Below, one piece after another: positions 26,289 through 39,548 of a DNA stretch of 64,000 nucleotides. Every line of letters begins with the position of its first letter. Positions within the stretch are counted from its first letter, which is position 1. The notes beneath the pieces were generated by a model. It was not told where the DNA came from. It worked only from the letters and a program-made list of their open reading frames with translations, and did not search any database. Source of the stretch: Ancylobacter tetraedralis (lineage in GTDB: Bacteria; Pseudomonadota; Alphaproteobacteria; Rhizobiales; Xanthobacteraceae); NCBI RefSeq assembly GCF_014195655.1, contig NZ_JACICD010000005.1, positions 349,212 through 413,211 on the forward strand. Direction: 5' to 3'. Made by a program: the position numbers and the translations under genes.

Positions 26289-28127
26289 ATGTCCGAGACC
26301 ACGTTCGAAGCGAAGTTCCAGTCCTTTGCCGATTCCGCCGCTCCCGGCCTCGGTACCGAGCGCCTGGCCCGCCTGCGCGCCGAAATGGAGCGGCGCGGGC
26401 TGGACGGGTTCATCATTCCCCGCGCGGACGCGCACCAGAATGAATATGTGCCGCCCTGCGACGAGCGGCTGGCCTGGCTGACCGGCTTCACCGGCTCGGC
26501 TGGCGTCGCGCTCGTGCTGCGCGAGAAGGCCGCCATCGTGGTGGACGGGCGCTACACGCTGCAGGCCGCCGATCAGGTCGACACGGCATCCTTCAACGTC
26601 GTGCCGCTCGCGCGGACCACGCCGGAACGCTGGCTGGAGCAGAACCTGCCGGCCGGCTCGCATTTCGGCTACGACCCCTGGCTGATCACCGTCGACGGGC
26701 TGGAAAAGCTGCGCCGTGCGGTCGCCACGGTGGACGGGGCGCTGGTGGCGGTGGACGGCAACCCGGTCGACGCCATCTGGAGCGATCGCCCCGCGGTGCC
26801 GGTGGCGCCCGTCACGCTGCGCGACCCCGCGCTGGCCGGCGAGGGCGTGGACGAGAAACTCGCCCGCGTCAGCGCCGCGCTGGCCGAGCAGAAGCTCGAC
26901 GCGCTGGTGCTCTCCGATCCGCACGCCGTGGCCTGGACCTTCAACATCCGCGGCGGCGACGTCCGCTTCACCCCGCTGCCGCTGTCCTGGGCGATCCTGC
27001 GCCGAGACGAACGGCCGATGCTGTTCGTCGACGGGCGCAAGCTCTCCAATGCCACGCGCGACGCGCTGGCCCGCCATGCCGAAATTCTCGAACCGATGCT
27101 GCTGGAGCGGGCGGTCGAGCGTCTCGCCGCCGGCGGCACGGCCATCCGCCTTGATCAGGCGACAGCACCGTCCTTGCTCGCCGCGCGCATCGAGGCCGCC
27201 GGCGGCAAGGTTTCCAGCGGGCAGAGCCCCATCGCGTTGATGCAGGCGGCCAAGAACGCGGCGGAACTCGCCGGCATGCGCGCGGCGCATCTGCGCGACG
27301 GCGCCGTGCTCGCACGCTTCCTCGCCTGGTTCGACGCCGAGGTACCCAAGGGCCAGCTTACCGAGATCGATGCCGTCTGCGCGCTGGAGACCTTCCGCCG
27401 CGACACCGGTGCGCTGAAGGACGTTGCCTTCCCCACCATCGCCGGCGCCGGACCGAATGCCGCCTTGCCGCATTACCGCGTCAGCACGGCGACCAACCGG
27501 CGCATCGGGCTCAATGAGCTGTTCCTCATCGATTCCGGCGCGCAATATGTCGACGGCACCACCGATGTGACGCGCACCATTGCCGTCGGCACGCCGAGCG
27601 CGGAAATGCGCGACCGGTTCACCCGGGTGCTGAAGGGCCACATGGCCATTGCCCGCGCCATCTTCCCGGCCGGCACCTCGGGCGCGCAGCTCGATCCCTT
27701 CGCGCGGCAGTTCCTGTGGCAGGCTGGGCTCGATTTCGATCACGGCACCGGCCATGGCGTCGGCGCCTATCTCTCGGTCCACGAGGGCCCCGCGCGCATC
27801 TCCAAGGTCGGCACCGTGCCGCTGGTGCGCGGCATGGTGCTCTCGAACGAGCCCGGCTTCTACAAGCCGGGCTCGTTCGGCGTCCGGCTGGAAAATCTGG
27901 AGGTCGTCGTCGAGGGCCCCGAGCCCGACGGCGCGGAGAAGCCGCTGCTGGCCTTCGAGACGCTCACCTTCGCCCCGTTCGACCGCCGGGCCATCGACCT
28001 CGCCTTGCTGACCGGCGAGGAACGTGACTGGCTGGACGCCTACCATGCCGACGTCTTCGCCAAGATCGCCCCGCGCGTGGACGAGGCGACCCGCGCCTGG
28101 CTGACCGCCGCCACCGCCCCGCTCTGA
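26289..28127 (+). CDS. Xaa-Pro aminopeptidase (aminopeptidase P, M24B)
   Basis: 612-residue metallopeptidase that removes N-terminal residues preceding proline. It has the three-domain, eukaryote-like layout: creatinase N domain (GLDGFIIPRADAHQNEYVPP, residues ~36-55), a second creatinase-like domain (~190-340), and the M24 pita-bread catalytic domain from ~350. Metal ligands are seen in LIDSGAQYVDGTTDVTRT (two Asp), DHGTGHGVGAYLSVHEGP (His) and LSNEPGFYKPG plus GVRLENLEVV (two Glu). The ending matches the M24_C domain. ATG 26289 starts the family-typical N-terminus. Same strand as the exporter, 84 nt downstream. Confidence 0.93.
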   Translation: MSETTFEAKFQSFADSAAPGLGTERLARLRAEMERRGLDGFIIPRADAHQNEYVPPCDERLAWLTGFTGSAGVALVLREKAAIVVDGRYTLQAADQVDTASFNVVPLARTTPERWLEQNLPAGSHFGYDPWLITVDGLEKLRRAVATVDGALVAVDGNPVDAIWSDRPAVPVAPVTLRDPALAGEGVDEKLARVSAALAEQKLDALVLSDPHAVAWTFNIRGGDVRFTPLPLSWAILRRDERPMLFVDGRKLSNATRDALARHAEILEPMLLERAVERLAAGGTAIRLDQATAPSLLAARIEAAGGKVSSGQSPIALMQAAKNAAELAGMRAAHLRDGAVLARFLAWFDAEVPKGQLTEIDAVCALETFRRDTGALKDVAFPTIAGAGPNAALPHYRVSTATNRRIGLNELFLIDSGAQYVDGTTDVTRTIAVGTPSAEMRDRFTRVLKGHMAIARAIFPAGTSGAQLDPFARQFLWQAGLDFDHGTGHGVGAYLSVHEGPARISKVGTVPLVRGMVLSNEPGFYKPGSFGVRLENLEVVVEGPEPDGAEKPLLAFETLTFAPFDRRAIDLALLTGEERDWLDAYHADVFAKIAPRVDEATRAWLTAATAPL

Positions 28128-28166
28128 GCCCCAGCGGGCATTGCCTCGCGCCGACCTCATCCCGCA

Positions 28167-28185
28167 CGGGAGCGGACCGCTCCCG
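28167..28185. repeat. Perfect GC-rich palindrome after the aminopeptidase P gene
   Basis: CGGGAGCGG and CCGCTCCCG flank a single A, about 40 nt after the stop. There is no T-run, so it may be an mRNA 3' hairpin rather than an intrinsic terminator. Confidence 0.45.
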
Positions 28186-28322
28186 CGCGGGAGTGTCACG
28201 GGCTGGATGACCGGCGACGATCGGCCGACGCAATGACGCGAGCCGATGGTTCCATGGAACCTTTTCCGCGCGTGCCGCGTTACTGCCTCGATCAGGCTCG
28301 ATGAGCAGTTGGAGACGCGGTC

Positions 28323-28475
28323 ATGATGACAATTCTACTTATCATTCTCATTCTGATACTTGTTGGCGCCCTGCCGAACTGGGGCTACAGCCGCAGCTGG
28401 GGCTATGGCCCGAGCGGTATCGTCACCATTCTTCTGGTCGTGCTGATCGTCATGATGCTGACGGGTCGCATCTGA
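28323..28475 (+). CDS. Small DUF3309 membrane protein (50 aa)
   Basis: 50-residue protein starting MMTILLIILILILVGALP, then NWGYSRSWGYGPSG, and a second hydrophobic helix ending in MMLTGRI. The two short membrane helices flanking a Trp/Tyr/Gly-rich loop are the DUF3309 pattern common in Proteobacteria. Function unknown; such proteins are often stress-linked, but nothing here shows that. GGAG at 28311-28314 sits 8 nt before ATG 28323; a second ATG follows immediately. Stands alone, followed 130 nt later by a strong hairpin. Confidence 0.85.
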   Translation: MMTILLIILILILVGALPNWGYSRSWGYGPSGIVTILLVVLIVMMLTGRI

Positions 28476-28604
28476 CCGCGACCACACGCTCGCTCCACCC
28501 GGCATGAACGGCGCGGTGTGGCGTCTGGCGTGGCCGCCGCTCTCCGGCGATCCGCGCGGCGATCCGACGATCGCCCGGTTTCGATATCCGCGGGATTAAC
28601 AAAT

Positions 28605-28643
28605 AAAGGCCCTTTCGCGGACATGGATCGCGAAAGGGCCTTT
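28605..28643. terminator. Bidirectional terminator between the DUF3309 and cysteine hydrolase genes
   Basis: Arms 28605-28619 and 28629-28643 are a perfect 15-bp inverted repeat with a 9-nt loop. The plus strand continues TTTCCCTTTT; the minus strand continues TTTATTTG. It can end both converging transcripts. Confidence 0.85.
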
Positions 28644-28727
28644 CCCTTTTCTCAGCCACCCCCGAGCGCCGCGACGCCCCTCGCGTCCTGCCGGAAGTAT
28701 GACCGCTTTCCGGCGAATCGCGATGCG

Positions 28728-29285
28728 TCAGGCGGACCAGTCCGACGCCACCTGCGTGGCCGGGACAATGTCGGCGCCGGCAAAGGCCAGCGCCGCCAGC
28801 ATGGCGGTCTGCACCTGCGCCGCCGGAACATCCGCGCCGGCGAAGGACAGGTCGCGCGTCGCCGTCGCGTCCTGCACCACGGTCGCGCCATAGCCCAGAT
28901 CGAGCGCGGCGCGGGTCGCCGCATCGACGCACATGTGGCTCATCGCCCCGACAATCACCAGGTCGCTCACGCCCTCGCGCTTCAGCACGTCATCCAGATC
29001 GGTGTTGAGGAAGGAATTGACCTTCTGCTTCACGATGACCGGTTCGCCCTCGCGGGGCGCCACCAGCGGATGGATCCGCGCGCCCTCCGTCCCGTTGCCG
29101 AAGAAGCCGGCGTCCGCCTCCGGCGCCTCGTGGCGCACATGCACGACGGCAAGTCCCTTGTCGCGGGCGATGGCGAGCAGACGCGCCGCCTGAACGGCCG
29201 CCGCCTCGATGCCGGCGAGCGGAAATTTGCCCTCGGGGAAATAATCGTTCTGAATGTCGATGAGGAGAAGAGCGGTCTTGGCCAC
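28728..29285 (-). CDS. Isochorismatase-like cysteine hydrolase (GTG start)
   Basis: 185-residue hydrolase of the isochorismatase-like superfamily, which includes nicotinamidases and various amidohydrolases. The catalytic triad is visible: Asp in LLLIDIQNDYF near the N-terminus, Lys in VIVKQKVNSFL, and Cys in SHMCVDAATRAALDLGY, preceded by a likely cis-peptide at GAMSHM. Substrate not predictable. The GTG at 29285 has GGAG 6 nt upstream and gives VAKTALLLIDIQND; an in-frame ATG at 29315 lacks a ribosome-binding site. It is 55 nt downstream of ligA on the same strand. Confidence 0.87.
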   Translation of the reverse strand: MAKTALLLIDIQNDYFPEGKFPLAGIEAAAVQAARLLAIARDKGLAVVHVRHEAPEADAGFFGNGTEGARIHPLVAPREGEPVIVKQKVNSFLNTDLDDVLKREGVSDLVIVGAMSHMCVDAATRAALDLGYGATVVQDATATRDLSFAGADVPAAQVQTAMLAALAFAGADIVPATQVASDWSA

Positions 29286-29340
29286 GGTCAGCTCCGGGGT
29301 ATGGGGGGATCGCATCGATGGATGGGCATGGCGGGCACCT

Positions 29341-33667
<4,327 letters not shown>

Positions 33668-34065
33668 GCGTGACGCTCCAGAACGTATCCGCGCAGGACG
33701 CGAGACAGGGCGAGAAACAAGACGAGTGCGAAGGGTGATTCGGCCCGCGCGAATCGCCGGGCGATTCCGCTCGGGCCGTCCCTTTACCCTCTAGAACCCC
33801 TTCAGGGATATCCGGTTCACCGAACAGGCTCCCGTGACGTGGCTTCAGCCATTTCCTTCATGCGAGCCGGCTTCAGCCTCGCTCGAAAATGCTCCAGACG
33901 AACAGCGATGGCAATTCCTGCCCCGCCGGATGCGGCCAGCGTCGCGTGACAAGCCTTGCGTGACAAACCCCGCAGGGACAACCACAGTCTAGCAGGCCGG
34001 GACGCGATGCGCACCCATGTTCTTATTCTGTTCGCCTAAATCGGCGAGCCGCCGGGGCCCGCCCT
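33668..34065. other. Intergenic region between bamD and recN
   Basis: 398 bp without a supported gene (a 65-codon frame at 33817-34014 has no family features). It holds a long imperfect hairpin with three GANTC sites at 33737-33778, and a direct repeat GCGTGACAA at 33944 and 33958 that reads as two TTGTCA-like -35 elements on the minus strand without a clear -10. Confidence 0.5.
33737..33778. promoter_or_regulatory. Inverted repeat with three GANTC sites upstream of recN
   Basis: GATTC (33737-33741), GAATC (33751-33755) and GATTC (33763-33767) lie within 31 bp. GAATCGCC/GGCGATTC form the inner and CGGCCCG/CGGGCCG the outer arms of an interrupted stem at 33741-33778. It sits about 70-110 nt upstream of recN. 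Confidence 0.45.
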
Positions 34066-35019
34066 TCAGCCGAGTCCCAGGCCCTTGAACGCCTTTGCGA
34101 TCCAGGACTGCTCGTTGAGCTTGGGGCTCACGCCGCGCGACTCGACCAGCTTGAACGCGTCCTTGTACCAGGAACTGTCGGGGAAATTGTAGCCGAGCAC
34201 GGCGGCCGAGGTCTGCGCCTCGCTCATGATGCCCAGTGCCATATAGGCCTCGGTGAGCCGATAGAGCGCCTCTTCCACATGGCGCGTCGTCTGGTAGCGA
34301 GTCACCACCACCTTGAAGCGGTTGATCGCGCCGGCATAATTGCGCTGCTCGAGATAATATCGCCCGATCATCATTTCCTTGCCGGCCAGCTGGTCGCGGG
34401 CGACCTCGAGCTTCCTCTTGGCGCTGACGGCATATTCCGTATCGGGATATTTGCGCACCACCTCTTCCAGCGCATCCATGGCGCGCTGCGTGCGCTGCTG
34501 GTCGCGCGAGATGTCGGGGATCTGGTCGAAATAGGAGGAGGCGATCAGATATTGCGCATAGGCGGCGTCCGCCGAGCCGGGATGCAGGGTGAGGTAGCGC
34601 TTGGCGGCACCGATGCTCTCTTCGTAACGACCCTGGTTGTAATTGATATAGGCGATCATGAGCATCGACTTGCGCGCCCAGTCCGAATAGGGGTGCTGCC
34701 GGTCGACATCCTCGAAGCGCTTGATCGCCTCGGCATAGTCTTCCTTCTGCATGAGGGTCAGCCCCTCATTGTAGCGCTGCTCCGCCGGAACGTCCGGGTA
34801 GATCTTCTCTTCCTTGTCGGTGTCGAAGAGATTGGCGCAGCCGCCCAGCGAGGCGCCAAGCATCACCAGCATGGCGAGGCGCAGGGGAAGGGAGGTCGAC
34901 GCCGTTGCGCGCGATCGACGAAGCGGAGCCTCGACGAGCCTGCCGGAACGAACGTGCCGGCCGGAACGGACTTGATTGAGAAGACGCGTCACGTACTCGA
35001 TCCCGATCTGGTCGCTCAC
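34066..35019 (-). CDS. bamD: Outer-membrane assembly lipoprotein BamD
   Basis: Up to 317 residues; lipoprotein of the BAM complex that inserts beta-barrel proteins in the outer membrane. Lipobox LGASLGGC with lipidated Cys61, then NLFDTDKEEKIYPDVPAEQRYNEGL and five TPR-like helix pairs, including FEDVDRQHPYSDWARKSMLM and YLTLHPGSADAAYAQYLIASSYFDQI, which is typical of BamD. The start is unclear: the frame opens with GTG at 35019, giving an unusually long, basic signal region of 60 residues. A second GTG at 34992 is possible and no ATG gives a plausible signal. It is downstream of lpxC in the same direction. Confidence 0.92.
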   Translation of the reverse strand: MSDQIGIEYVTRLLNQVRSGRHVRSGRLVEAPLRRSRATASTSLPLRLAMLVMLGASLGGCANLFDTDKEEKIYPDVPAEQRYNEGLTLMQKEDYAEAIKRFEDVDRQHPYSDWARKSMLMIAYINYNQGRYEESIGAAKRYLTLHPGSADAAYAQYLIASSYFDQIPDISRDQQRTQRAMDALEEVVRKYPDTEYAVSAKRKLEVARDQLAGKEMMIGRYYLEQRNYAGAINRFKVVVTRYQTTRHVEEALYRLTEAYMALGIMSEAQTSAAVLGYNFPDSSWYKDAFKLVESRGVSPKLNEQSWIAKAFKGLGLG

Positions 35020-35150
35020 CGGCCCAAGGCCGCCCCTGCTGCGCTAAAGCGGCTTTCCGACCGGATTATGGCGAGGGGACGGTTGAGGGACGATCTGCGC
35101 TGTGAAAACAGGCCCGGCGTGCCCGCGCCGCCCAAAGGGACGGCTCGCGT

Positions 35151-36122
35151 TCAGAATTCCGGCGCGTAGGCCGGAACCGCCACCGTGACGATGCCGGCAT
35201 TGCTGCGCACGCTGCGGCGCGCCGGCACCTTGGCTTCGACGAACTCGAAGGCCGAACGATCGGAAAGAAGGGCATCGACCACGGCGAAATTGAGCTTGTG
35301 GCCGCCCTTGTAGGAACGATAGCGCGCCATCATGGGCAGGCCGCCGATCGCGAGGTCGCCCACCGCGTCCAGCGCCTTGTGGCGCACGAATTCGTCGGCA
35401 AAGCGAAGGCCGGTCGTGTTCACGATGCCATCGTCGCCAAGGCAGATCGTGTTGTCGAGCGAGGCGCCGAGCGCATAGCCTGCCTGCCAGAGGCGCTCCA
35501 CATCGGCCACGAAGCCGAAGGTGCGGGCCGGGGCCAGTTCCTTGCGGAAGACATCCGGCGAGAGCGTCGCGGCATAGCGCTGACGGCCGATCGCGGCATG
35601 GGCGAAATCGATCTCGACCTCAAGCCGGAAGCCGGCATCGTAAGGCGACAGCTCGCCGAAACCGTGCTCGGTCTCGATACGGACGGTCTTGAGCACGCGC
35701 AGGTAACGACGGGGAGCGGCCGTCTCGACAATTCCCGCCTCGTCGACCGCCGCCACAAAAAGGTCGGCACTGCCGTCAAGGATCGGAACTTCCGGCCCGT
35801 CGATCTCGACATGGGCATTGTCGATTCCAAGGCCGGCGAAGCAGGCCAGAAGATGCTCGACGGTGGAAACCGCCGGGCCGGCATCATCGCGCAGCACGGT
35901 GGCGAGGTCGCTGCCGCGCACGGCGCGGCGGCTGACGCGAACGGACTGGGCGGAGTCGGAACGATGGAAGACGATGCCGCTGTCAGCCTGGGCGGGAGCA
36001 ATGCTCAACCGCGCCTGCTTGCCGGAATGGACGCCGACGCCCTGAAGCGTCACTACGTCGCCGATGGTCGTCTGCCTTACAGCATTCATCCCAGACCCAG
36101 CGAGCGGACCAAGATACGCCAT
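35151..36122 (-). CDS. lpxC: UDP-3-O-acyl-N-acetylglucosamine deacetylase
   Basis: About 323 residues; the committed zinc-dependent step of lipid A synthesis. Zinc and catalytic motifs: STVEHLLACFAGLGIDN (His ligand), FVRHKALDAVGDL (His and Asp ligands) and KGGHKLNFAVVDALL (catalytic His). The N-terminal RQTTIGDVVTLQGVGVHSG is family-typical, and GPEVPILDGSA follows. ATG 36122 has GGAG 5 nt upstream (GGAGAGCGG); ATG 36089 (MNAVRQTT) fits the usual N-terminus equally well. It follows ftsZ in the cluster but two hairpins separate them, so it probably has its own promoter. Confidence 0.95.
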   Translation of the reverse strand: MAYLGPLAGSGMNAVRQTTIGDVVTLQGVGVHSGKQARLSIAPAQADSGIVFHRSDSAQSVRVSRRAVRGSDLATVLRDDAGPAVSTVEHLLACFAGLGIDNAHVEIDGPEVPILDGSADLFVAAVDEAGIVETAAPRRYLRVLKTVRIETEHGFGELSPYDAGFRLEVEIDFAHAAIGRQRYAATLSPDVFRKELAPARTFGFVADVERLWQAGYALGASLDNTICLGDDGIVNTTGLRFADEFVRHKALDAVGDLAIGGLPMMARYRSYKGGHKLNFAVVDALLSDRSAFEFVEAKVPARRSVRSNAGIVTVAVPAYAPEF

Positions 36123-36318
36123 CCGCTCTCCCCATTCCCGAAACCAAGACACATGGCCGCCCGTTACTGGTAGCAGGGACGAATCTCTGCCGACGGCCTT
36201 TCGTTGCCTGGCAACATATCGACGCGCGGGGTCGGAACCAAATCACGCGTGATTACCATCTGTTACCGTGGCATCGCAGTCACAGCAGATCAGATAATCC
36301 TTTATTTTCAATGAACTA

Positions 36319-36387
36319 CGCCCGGGTCTCACGACCCGGGCGGTGCACTGCAGCATCGGTTCTGTAACAGAGGCGGCACGCCGCCTC
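36319..36387 (-). terminator. Two GC hairpins after ftsZ
   Basis: Read from ftsZ (minus strand): GAGGCGGC/GCCGCCTC with a 2-nt loop (36370-36387), 16 nt after the stop; then a 9-bp stem CGCCCGGGT/ACCCGGGCG with a 6-nt loop (36319-36342), followed by a mildly T-rich stretch. There is no pure U-tract, so termination may be partial. Confidence 0.5.
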
Positions 36388-36402
36388 CGCCCCCGGTTCC
36401 GC

Positions 36403-38136
36403 TCAGCCCTGACGGCGCAGGAAGGCGGGAATATCGAGGTGGTCATCCTCGGACGGACGGGCCGCGGCGGGGCGCCCATGGGGGTCCATCGGACGCGCCG
36501 CCGGACGCTTGGCGAACTCGGATGCCTCCGCGCGACGCTCGGCGAGCGGGCGCGCTTCCGGCTGGGCGGAGCGACGCACCACGGGGCGCGCCTCCGCCGG
36601 CGGATCGACCGCCTCGTCCTCGTCCTGGTGCCGGCCGAGGCCGACATTGGCGAGGCGCTGCAGCAGCGTCATGCGCTTCTTCTCGGCATGATGGTGCTCG
36701 GTCGGCTCGCCGCGCGCGGCGCGGATCTGGTTCTGCGCCGGCATGGGAAGCTCCTCCACGCGCGGCATGCGCGGGGCGGCCCGTTCGGCCTGCGGCGGGA
36801 TGAACGGCTCGTGCGCGTCGTCCTCGTAGTGCGATTCGTGCACCGGAGCGGGCTCCGGCTCGGCATAGTGCGCCTGCTTCGGCGGCATCGCGCGAATGGT
36901 CACGTCGTCAATGGCGGCCGGGGCCTGCTGGCGGGCATAGGCCTGCTCGCTGGCATAGCTGTGCTCGGCCGGCGCCTGGGCGGCGTAGCTCTGGTCATAG
37001 GCGGCCTGCTCGGCGCTGTAGCTCGGCGCATCGTCGGTGAGCGCAGAGGCGACCGAACGCAGCGCGGCGTCGCGGCGCGCTTCCACGGCGGCACGGCCGG
37101 CATTGGAAACACGGCGCCCGCCAATGTCGGCGAGACCCGACAGGCTGTGCGGGATCTGCTCGGGAACCACCGCCGGGTCGATGCCGGTGGCGACCACCGA
37201 GACGCGGATGATGCCTTCCAGCGTGTCGTCGAACGTGGCGCCGAGGATGATGTTGGCATCCGGATCGACTTCCTCGCGGATGCGGGTCGCCGCCTCGTCC
37301 ACCTCGAACAGGGTCAGGTCCTTGCCGCCGGTGATCGAGATCAGCAGGCCGCGGGCGCCGCGCATCGACACCTCATCCAGCAGCGGGTTGGCGATCGCCG
37401 CCTCGGCCGCGTGCAGCGCGCGCTTGTCGCCGGACGCCTCGCCGGTGCCCATCATCGCCTTGCCCATCTCGCGCATCACGGCGCGGACGTCGGCGAAGTC
37501 GAGGTTGATGAGGCCTTCCTTCACCATCAGGTCGGTGATGCAGGCCACGCCGGAATAGAGCACCTGGTCCGCCATGGCGAAGGCGTCGGCGAAGGTGGTG
37601 CGCTCGTTCGCCACCCGGAACAGGTTCTGGTTCGGGATGATGATGAGCGTGTCGACGCTCTTCTGCAGCTCGTTGATGCCCATCTCGCCGATGCGCATGC
37701 GACGCTGGCCCTCGAAATGGAAGGGCTTGGTCACGACGCCGACGGTGAGGATGCCGAGCTCGCGCGCGGCGCGGGCGATGACCGGCGCGGCGCCGGTGCC
37801 GGTGCCGCCGCCCATGCCGGCGGTGATGAACGCCATGTGCGCGCCGGCGAGGTGATCGCGAATCTCGTCGAGCGCCTCCTCGGCGGCTGCGCGGCCGACT
37901 TCCGGCTGCGAGCCCGCGCCAAGCCCCTCGGTCACGGCCACGCCCATCTGCACGATGCGCTCGGCCTTGGAGAGGGTCAGCGCCTGCGCATCCGTGTTGG
38001 CGACGACGAAGTCGACGCCCGTCAGGCCGGCGGTGATCATGTTGTTGACGGCATTGCCGCCCGCCCCACCGACGCCGAAGACGGTGATCCGGGGACGCAG
38101 TTCACGGATATCAGGTACCTGGAGGTTAATCGTCAT
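36403..38136 (-). CDS. ftsZ: Cell division GTPase FtsZ with long C-terminal linker
   Basis: 577-residue tubulin homologue that forms the Z-ring. Globular domain 1-320: [15 protein letters not shown] (20-34), the tubulin signature GGGTGTG (109-115), and the T7 loop [11 protein letters not shown]. Then a linker of roughly 240 residues rich in Ala, Pro, Glu, His and Arg, typical of Hyphomicrobiales FtsZ and far longer than in E. coli. It ends with the conserved tail [10 protein letters not shown] that binds FtsA and other partners. ATG 38136 follows GGGGACACC; 16 upstream codons in frame are not conserved. Two GANTC sites sit 30-44 nt upstream of the start. Confidence 0.97.
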   Translation of the reverse strand: MTINLQVPDIRELRPRITVFGVGGAGGNAVNNMITAGLTGVDFVVANTDAQALTLSKAERIVQMGVAVTEGLGAGSQPEVGRAAAEEALDEIRDHLAGAHMAFITAGMGGGTGTGAAPVIARAARELGILTVGVVTKPFHFEGQRRMRIGEMGINELQKSVDTLIIIPNQNLFRVANERTTFADAFAMADQVLYSGVACITDLMVKEGLINLDFADVRAVMREMGKAMMGTGEASGDKRALHAAEAAIANPLLDEVSMRGARGLLISITGGKDLTLFEVDEAATRIREEVDPDANIILGATFDDTLEGIIRVSVVATGIDPAVVPEQIPHSLSGLADIGGRRVSNAGRAAVEARRDAALRSVASALTDDAPSYSAEQAAYDQSYAAQAPAEHSYASEQAYARQQAPAAIDDVTIRAMPPKQAHYAEPEPAPVHESHYEDDAHEPFIPPQAERAAPRMPRVEELPMPAQNQIRAARGEPTEHHHAEKKRMTLLQRLANVGLGRHQDEDEAVDPPAEARPVVRRSAQPEARPLAERRAEASEFAKRPAARPMDPHGRPAAARPSEDDHLDIPAFLRRQG

Positions 38137-38165
38137 GGCTGGTGTCCCCAAACGCCGGAGGGCTC

Positions 38166-38180
38166 GAATCGCGGTGATTC
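38166..38180 (-). promoter_or_regulatory. Paired GANTC (CcrM-type) sites upstream of ftsZ
   Basis: GAATC at 38166-38170 and GATTC at 38176-38180 are 10 bp apart and form an inverted pair around a short core, 30-44 nt before the ftsZ ATG. In Caulobacter, GANTC methylation is needed for good ftsZ transcription; the same logic here is inferred. Confidence 0.5.
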
Positions 38181-38222
38181 TCAAAGATGCCGGTTCTACC
38201 GGCGTTAATTTGTTCGGTCACG

Positions 38223-39548
38223 TCAGAAGGCCTCCCTCAGCCAATGTCCGACGCGCGTGAAGTATCCGCCGGCTCCCGCGTGGGAGATGCGGCGGCGGCG
38301 TGCCTCGAAATGTTCCAGGCCCGCGACCTGCGGATAGACCAGCAGTCCCGTGGCGACGGCGAACGGCGCTCCTCGCGCCGCCTCCGGCAGCCTTGAAATA
38401 CCGAGGGGACGACCGATGCGCACCTGCCCCCCCAGAACCTGGCCGACCAGCTCGGAATGGCCGGTCAGCTGCGCTGCCCCGCCGGTCAGCACGATGCGCC
38501 GCGAGGCCCCGCCGGTATGGCCCGAGGCAACGAGACGGTCGCGTACCAGCTCGACGATCTCCTCCACCCGCGGGCGGATGATCTTGAGCAGGTGCGATTT
38601 CGGAATGGCGCGCGGCAGATCGTGATGATCGTCGGCGATCGGCGGCACCGTCAGCATCTCGCGCTCGTCGGCGCCCACCGACATCACCCGCCCGTGCAGG
38701 CTCTTCAGCCGCTCGGCATCGGCAAGGCGGGTCGACAGGCCGCGGGCGACGTCATTGGTCACGTGCTGGCCGCCGATCGCGATGCTGTCGACATGCACGC
38801 AATGGCCATGCACCACCACGGCGACGGTCGTCGTGCCGGCGCCGAAATCGATCAGCGTCACGCCAAGCTCGGCCTCGTCATCGGCCAGCGTCGCCAGCGC
38901 TGCGGCATAGGGCGCGGCCACCATGGCCTCGACGCCGAGATGGCAACGCTCGATGCACAGCAGCAGGTTGCGCACCGCCGCCGCCTCGGCGGTGACGACA
39001 TGCAGGTCGACGCCGAGCCGGCGCCCCAGCATGCCGCGCGGCTCGCCGATACCCGCCGCTCCGTCGAGCGCATAGCCGACCGGCAGGGCGTGGAGAATGG
39101 TGCGCCCTTCGGCGACGGCGAAGGTCGAGGCGGCGTCGAGCACGCGGCGGATGTCGCCCTCCGCCACCGCCGGCTCGGGCAGGTCGACCTCGGCCACGAA
39201 ATGCTCGGAGCCGAGCCGCCCGCCCGCCATGGAAACCACGACCGAGGCGATCTGCGCGCCGGCCATGCGCTCGGCGGCATCCACCGCCCGGCGAATGGCA
39301 TGCTCGGCGCGATCCATGTCGATCACCGTGCCGCCCTTGATGCCGTGGGCGCTGGTGTGGCCGATGCCGAGCACGTCGACCGAATGGGTGCGGCGGCGCA
39401 GGCTGTTCGACGCGTCGCGCGGCTTCAGCCGGGCGATCATGCAGACAATCTTGGAGGTGCCCACTTCCAGCACGCCCACCACGCCGCTGCGGCGCGGGGC
39501 GAGGGGGCGCATCTTCGGCGCGACCTCGAAGGGAATGCGGGCGCTCAT
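38223..39548 (-). CDS. ftsA: Cell division protein FtsA
   Basis: 441-residue actin-like protein that tethers FtsZ to the membrane and recruits late division proteins. Visible: VGVLEVGTSKIVCMIARL (phosphate 1), HGIKGGTVIDMDRAEHAIRRAV in the 1C domain, TLIDFGAGTTTVAVVV (phosphate 2), SIAIGGQHVTNDVA, and RIVLTGGAAQLTG (adenosine motif). It ends with the likely amphipathic membrane-targeting helix RVGHWLREAF. The start overlaps the ftsQ stop by 4 nt (ATGA), and ftsZ follows 86 nt later. Confidence 0.95.
   Translation of the reverse strand: MSARIPFEVAPKMRPLAPRRSGVVGVLEVGTSKIVCMIARLKPRDASNSLRRRTHSVDVLGIGHTSAHGIKGGTVIDMDRAEHAIRRAVDAAERMAGAQIASVVVSMAGGRLGSEHFVAEVDLPEPAVAEGDIRRVLDAASTFAVAEGRTILHALPVGYALDGAAGIGEPRGMLGRRLGVDLHVVTAEAAAVRNLLLCIERCHLGVEAMVAAPYAAALATLADDEAELGVTLIDFGAGTTTVAVVVHGHCVHVDSIAIGGQHVTNDVARGLSTRLADAERLKSLHGRVMSVGADEREMLTVPPIADDHHDLPRAIPKSHLLKIIRPRVEEIVELVRDRLVASGHTGGASRRIVLTGGAAQLTGHSELVGQVLGGQVRIGRPLGISRLPEAARGAPFAVATGLLVYPQVAGLEHFEARRRRISHAGAGGYFTRVGHWLREAF

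Noticed and set aside
28251..28322. Regulatory RNA or riboswitch before the DUF3309 gene
   Set aside because: Only a short leader with a ribosome-binding site; no conserved riboswitch core seen.
33668..33850. LexA box upstream of recN
   Set aside because: Several GAAC words occur, but none is followed at 7 nt by a second GAAC as the alphaproteobacterial box requires.
33817..34014. Possible 65-residue protein between bamD and recN
   Set aside because: No recognisable family, no ribosome-binding site, and composition like non-coding DNA.
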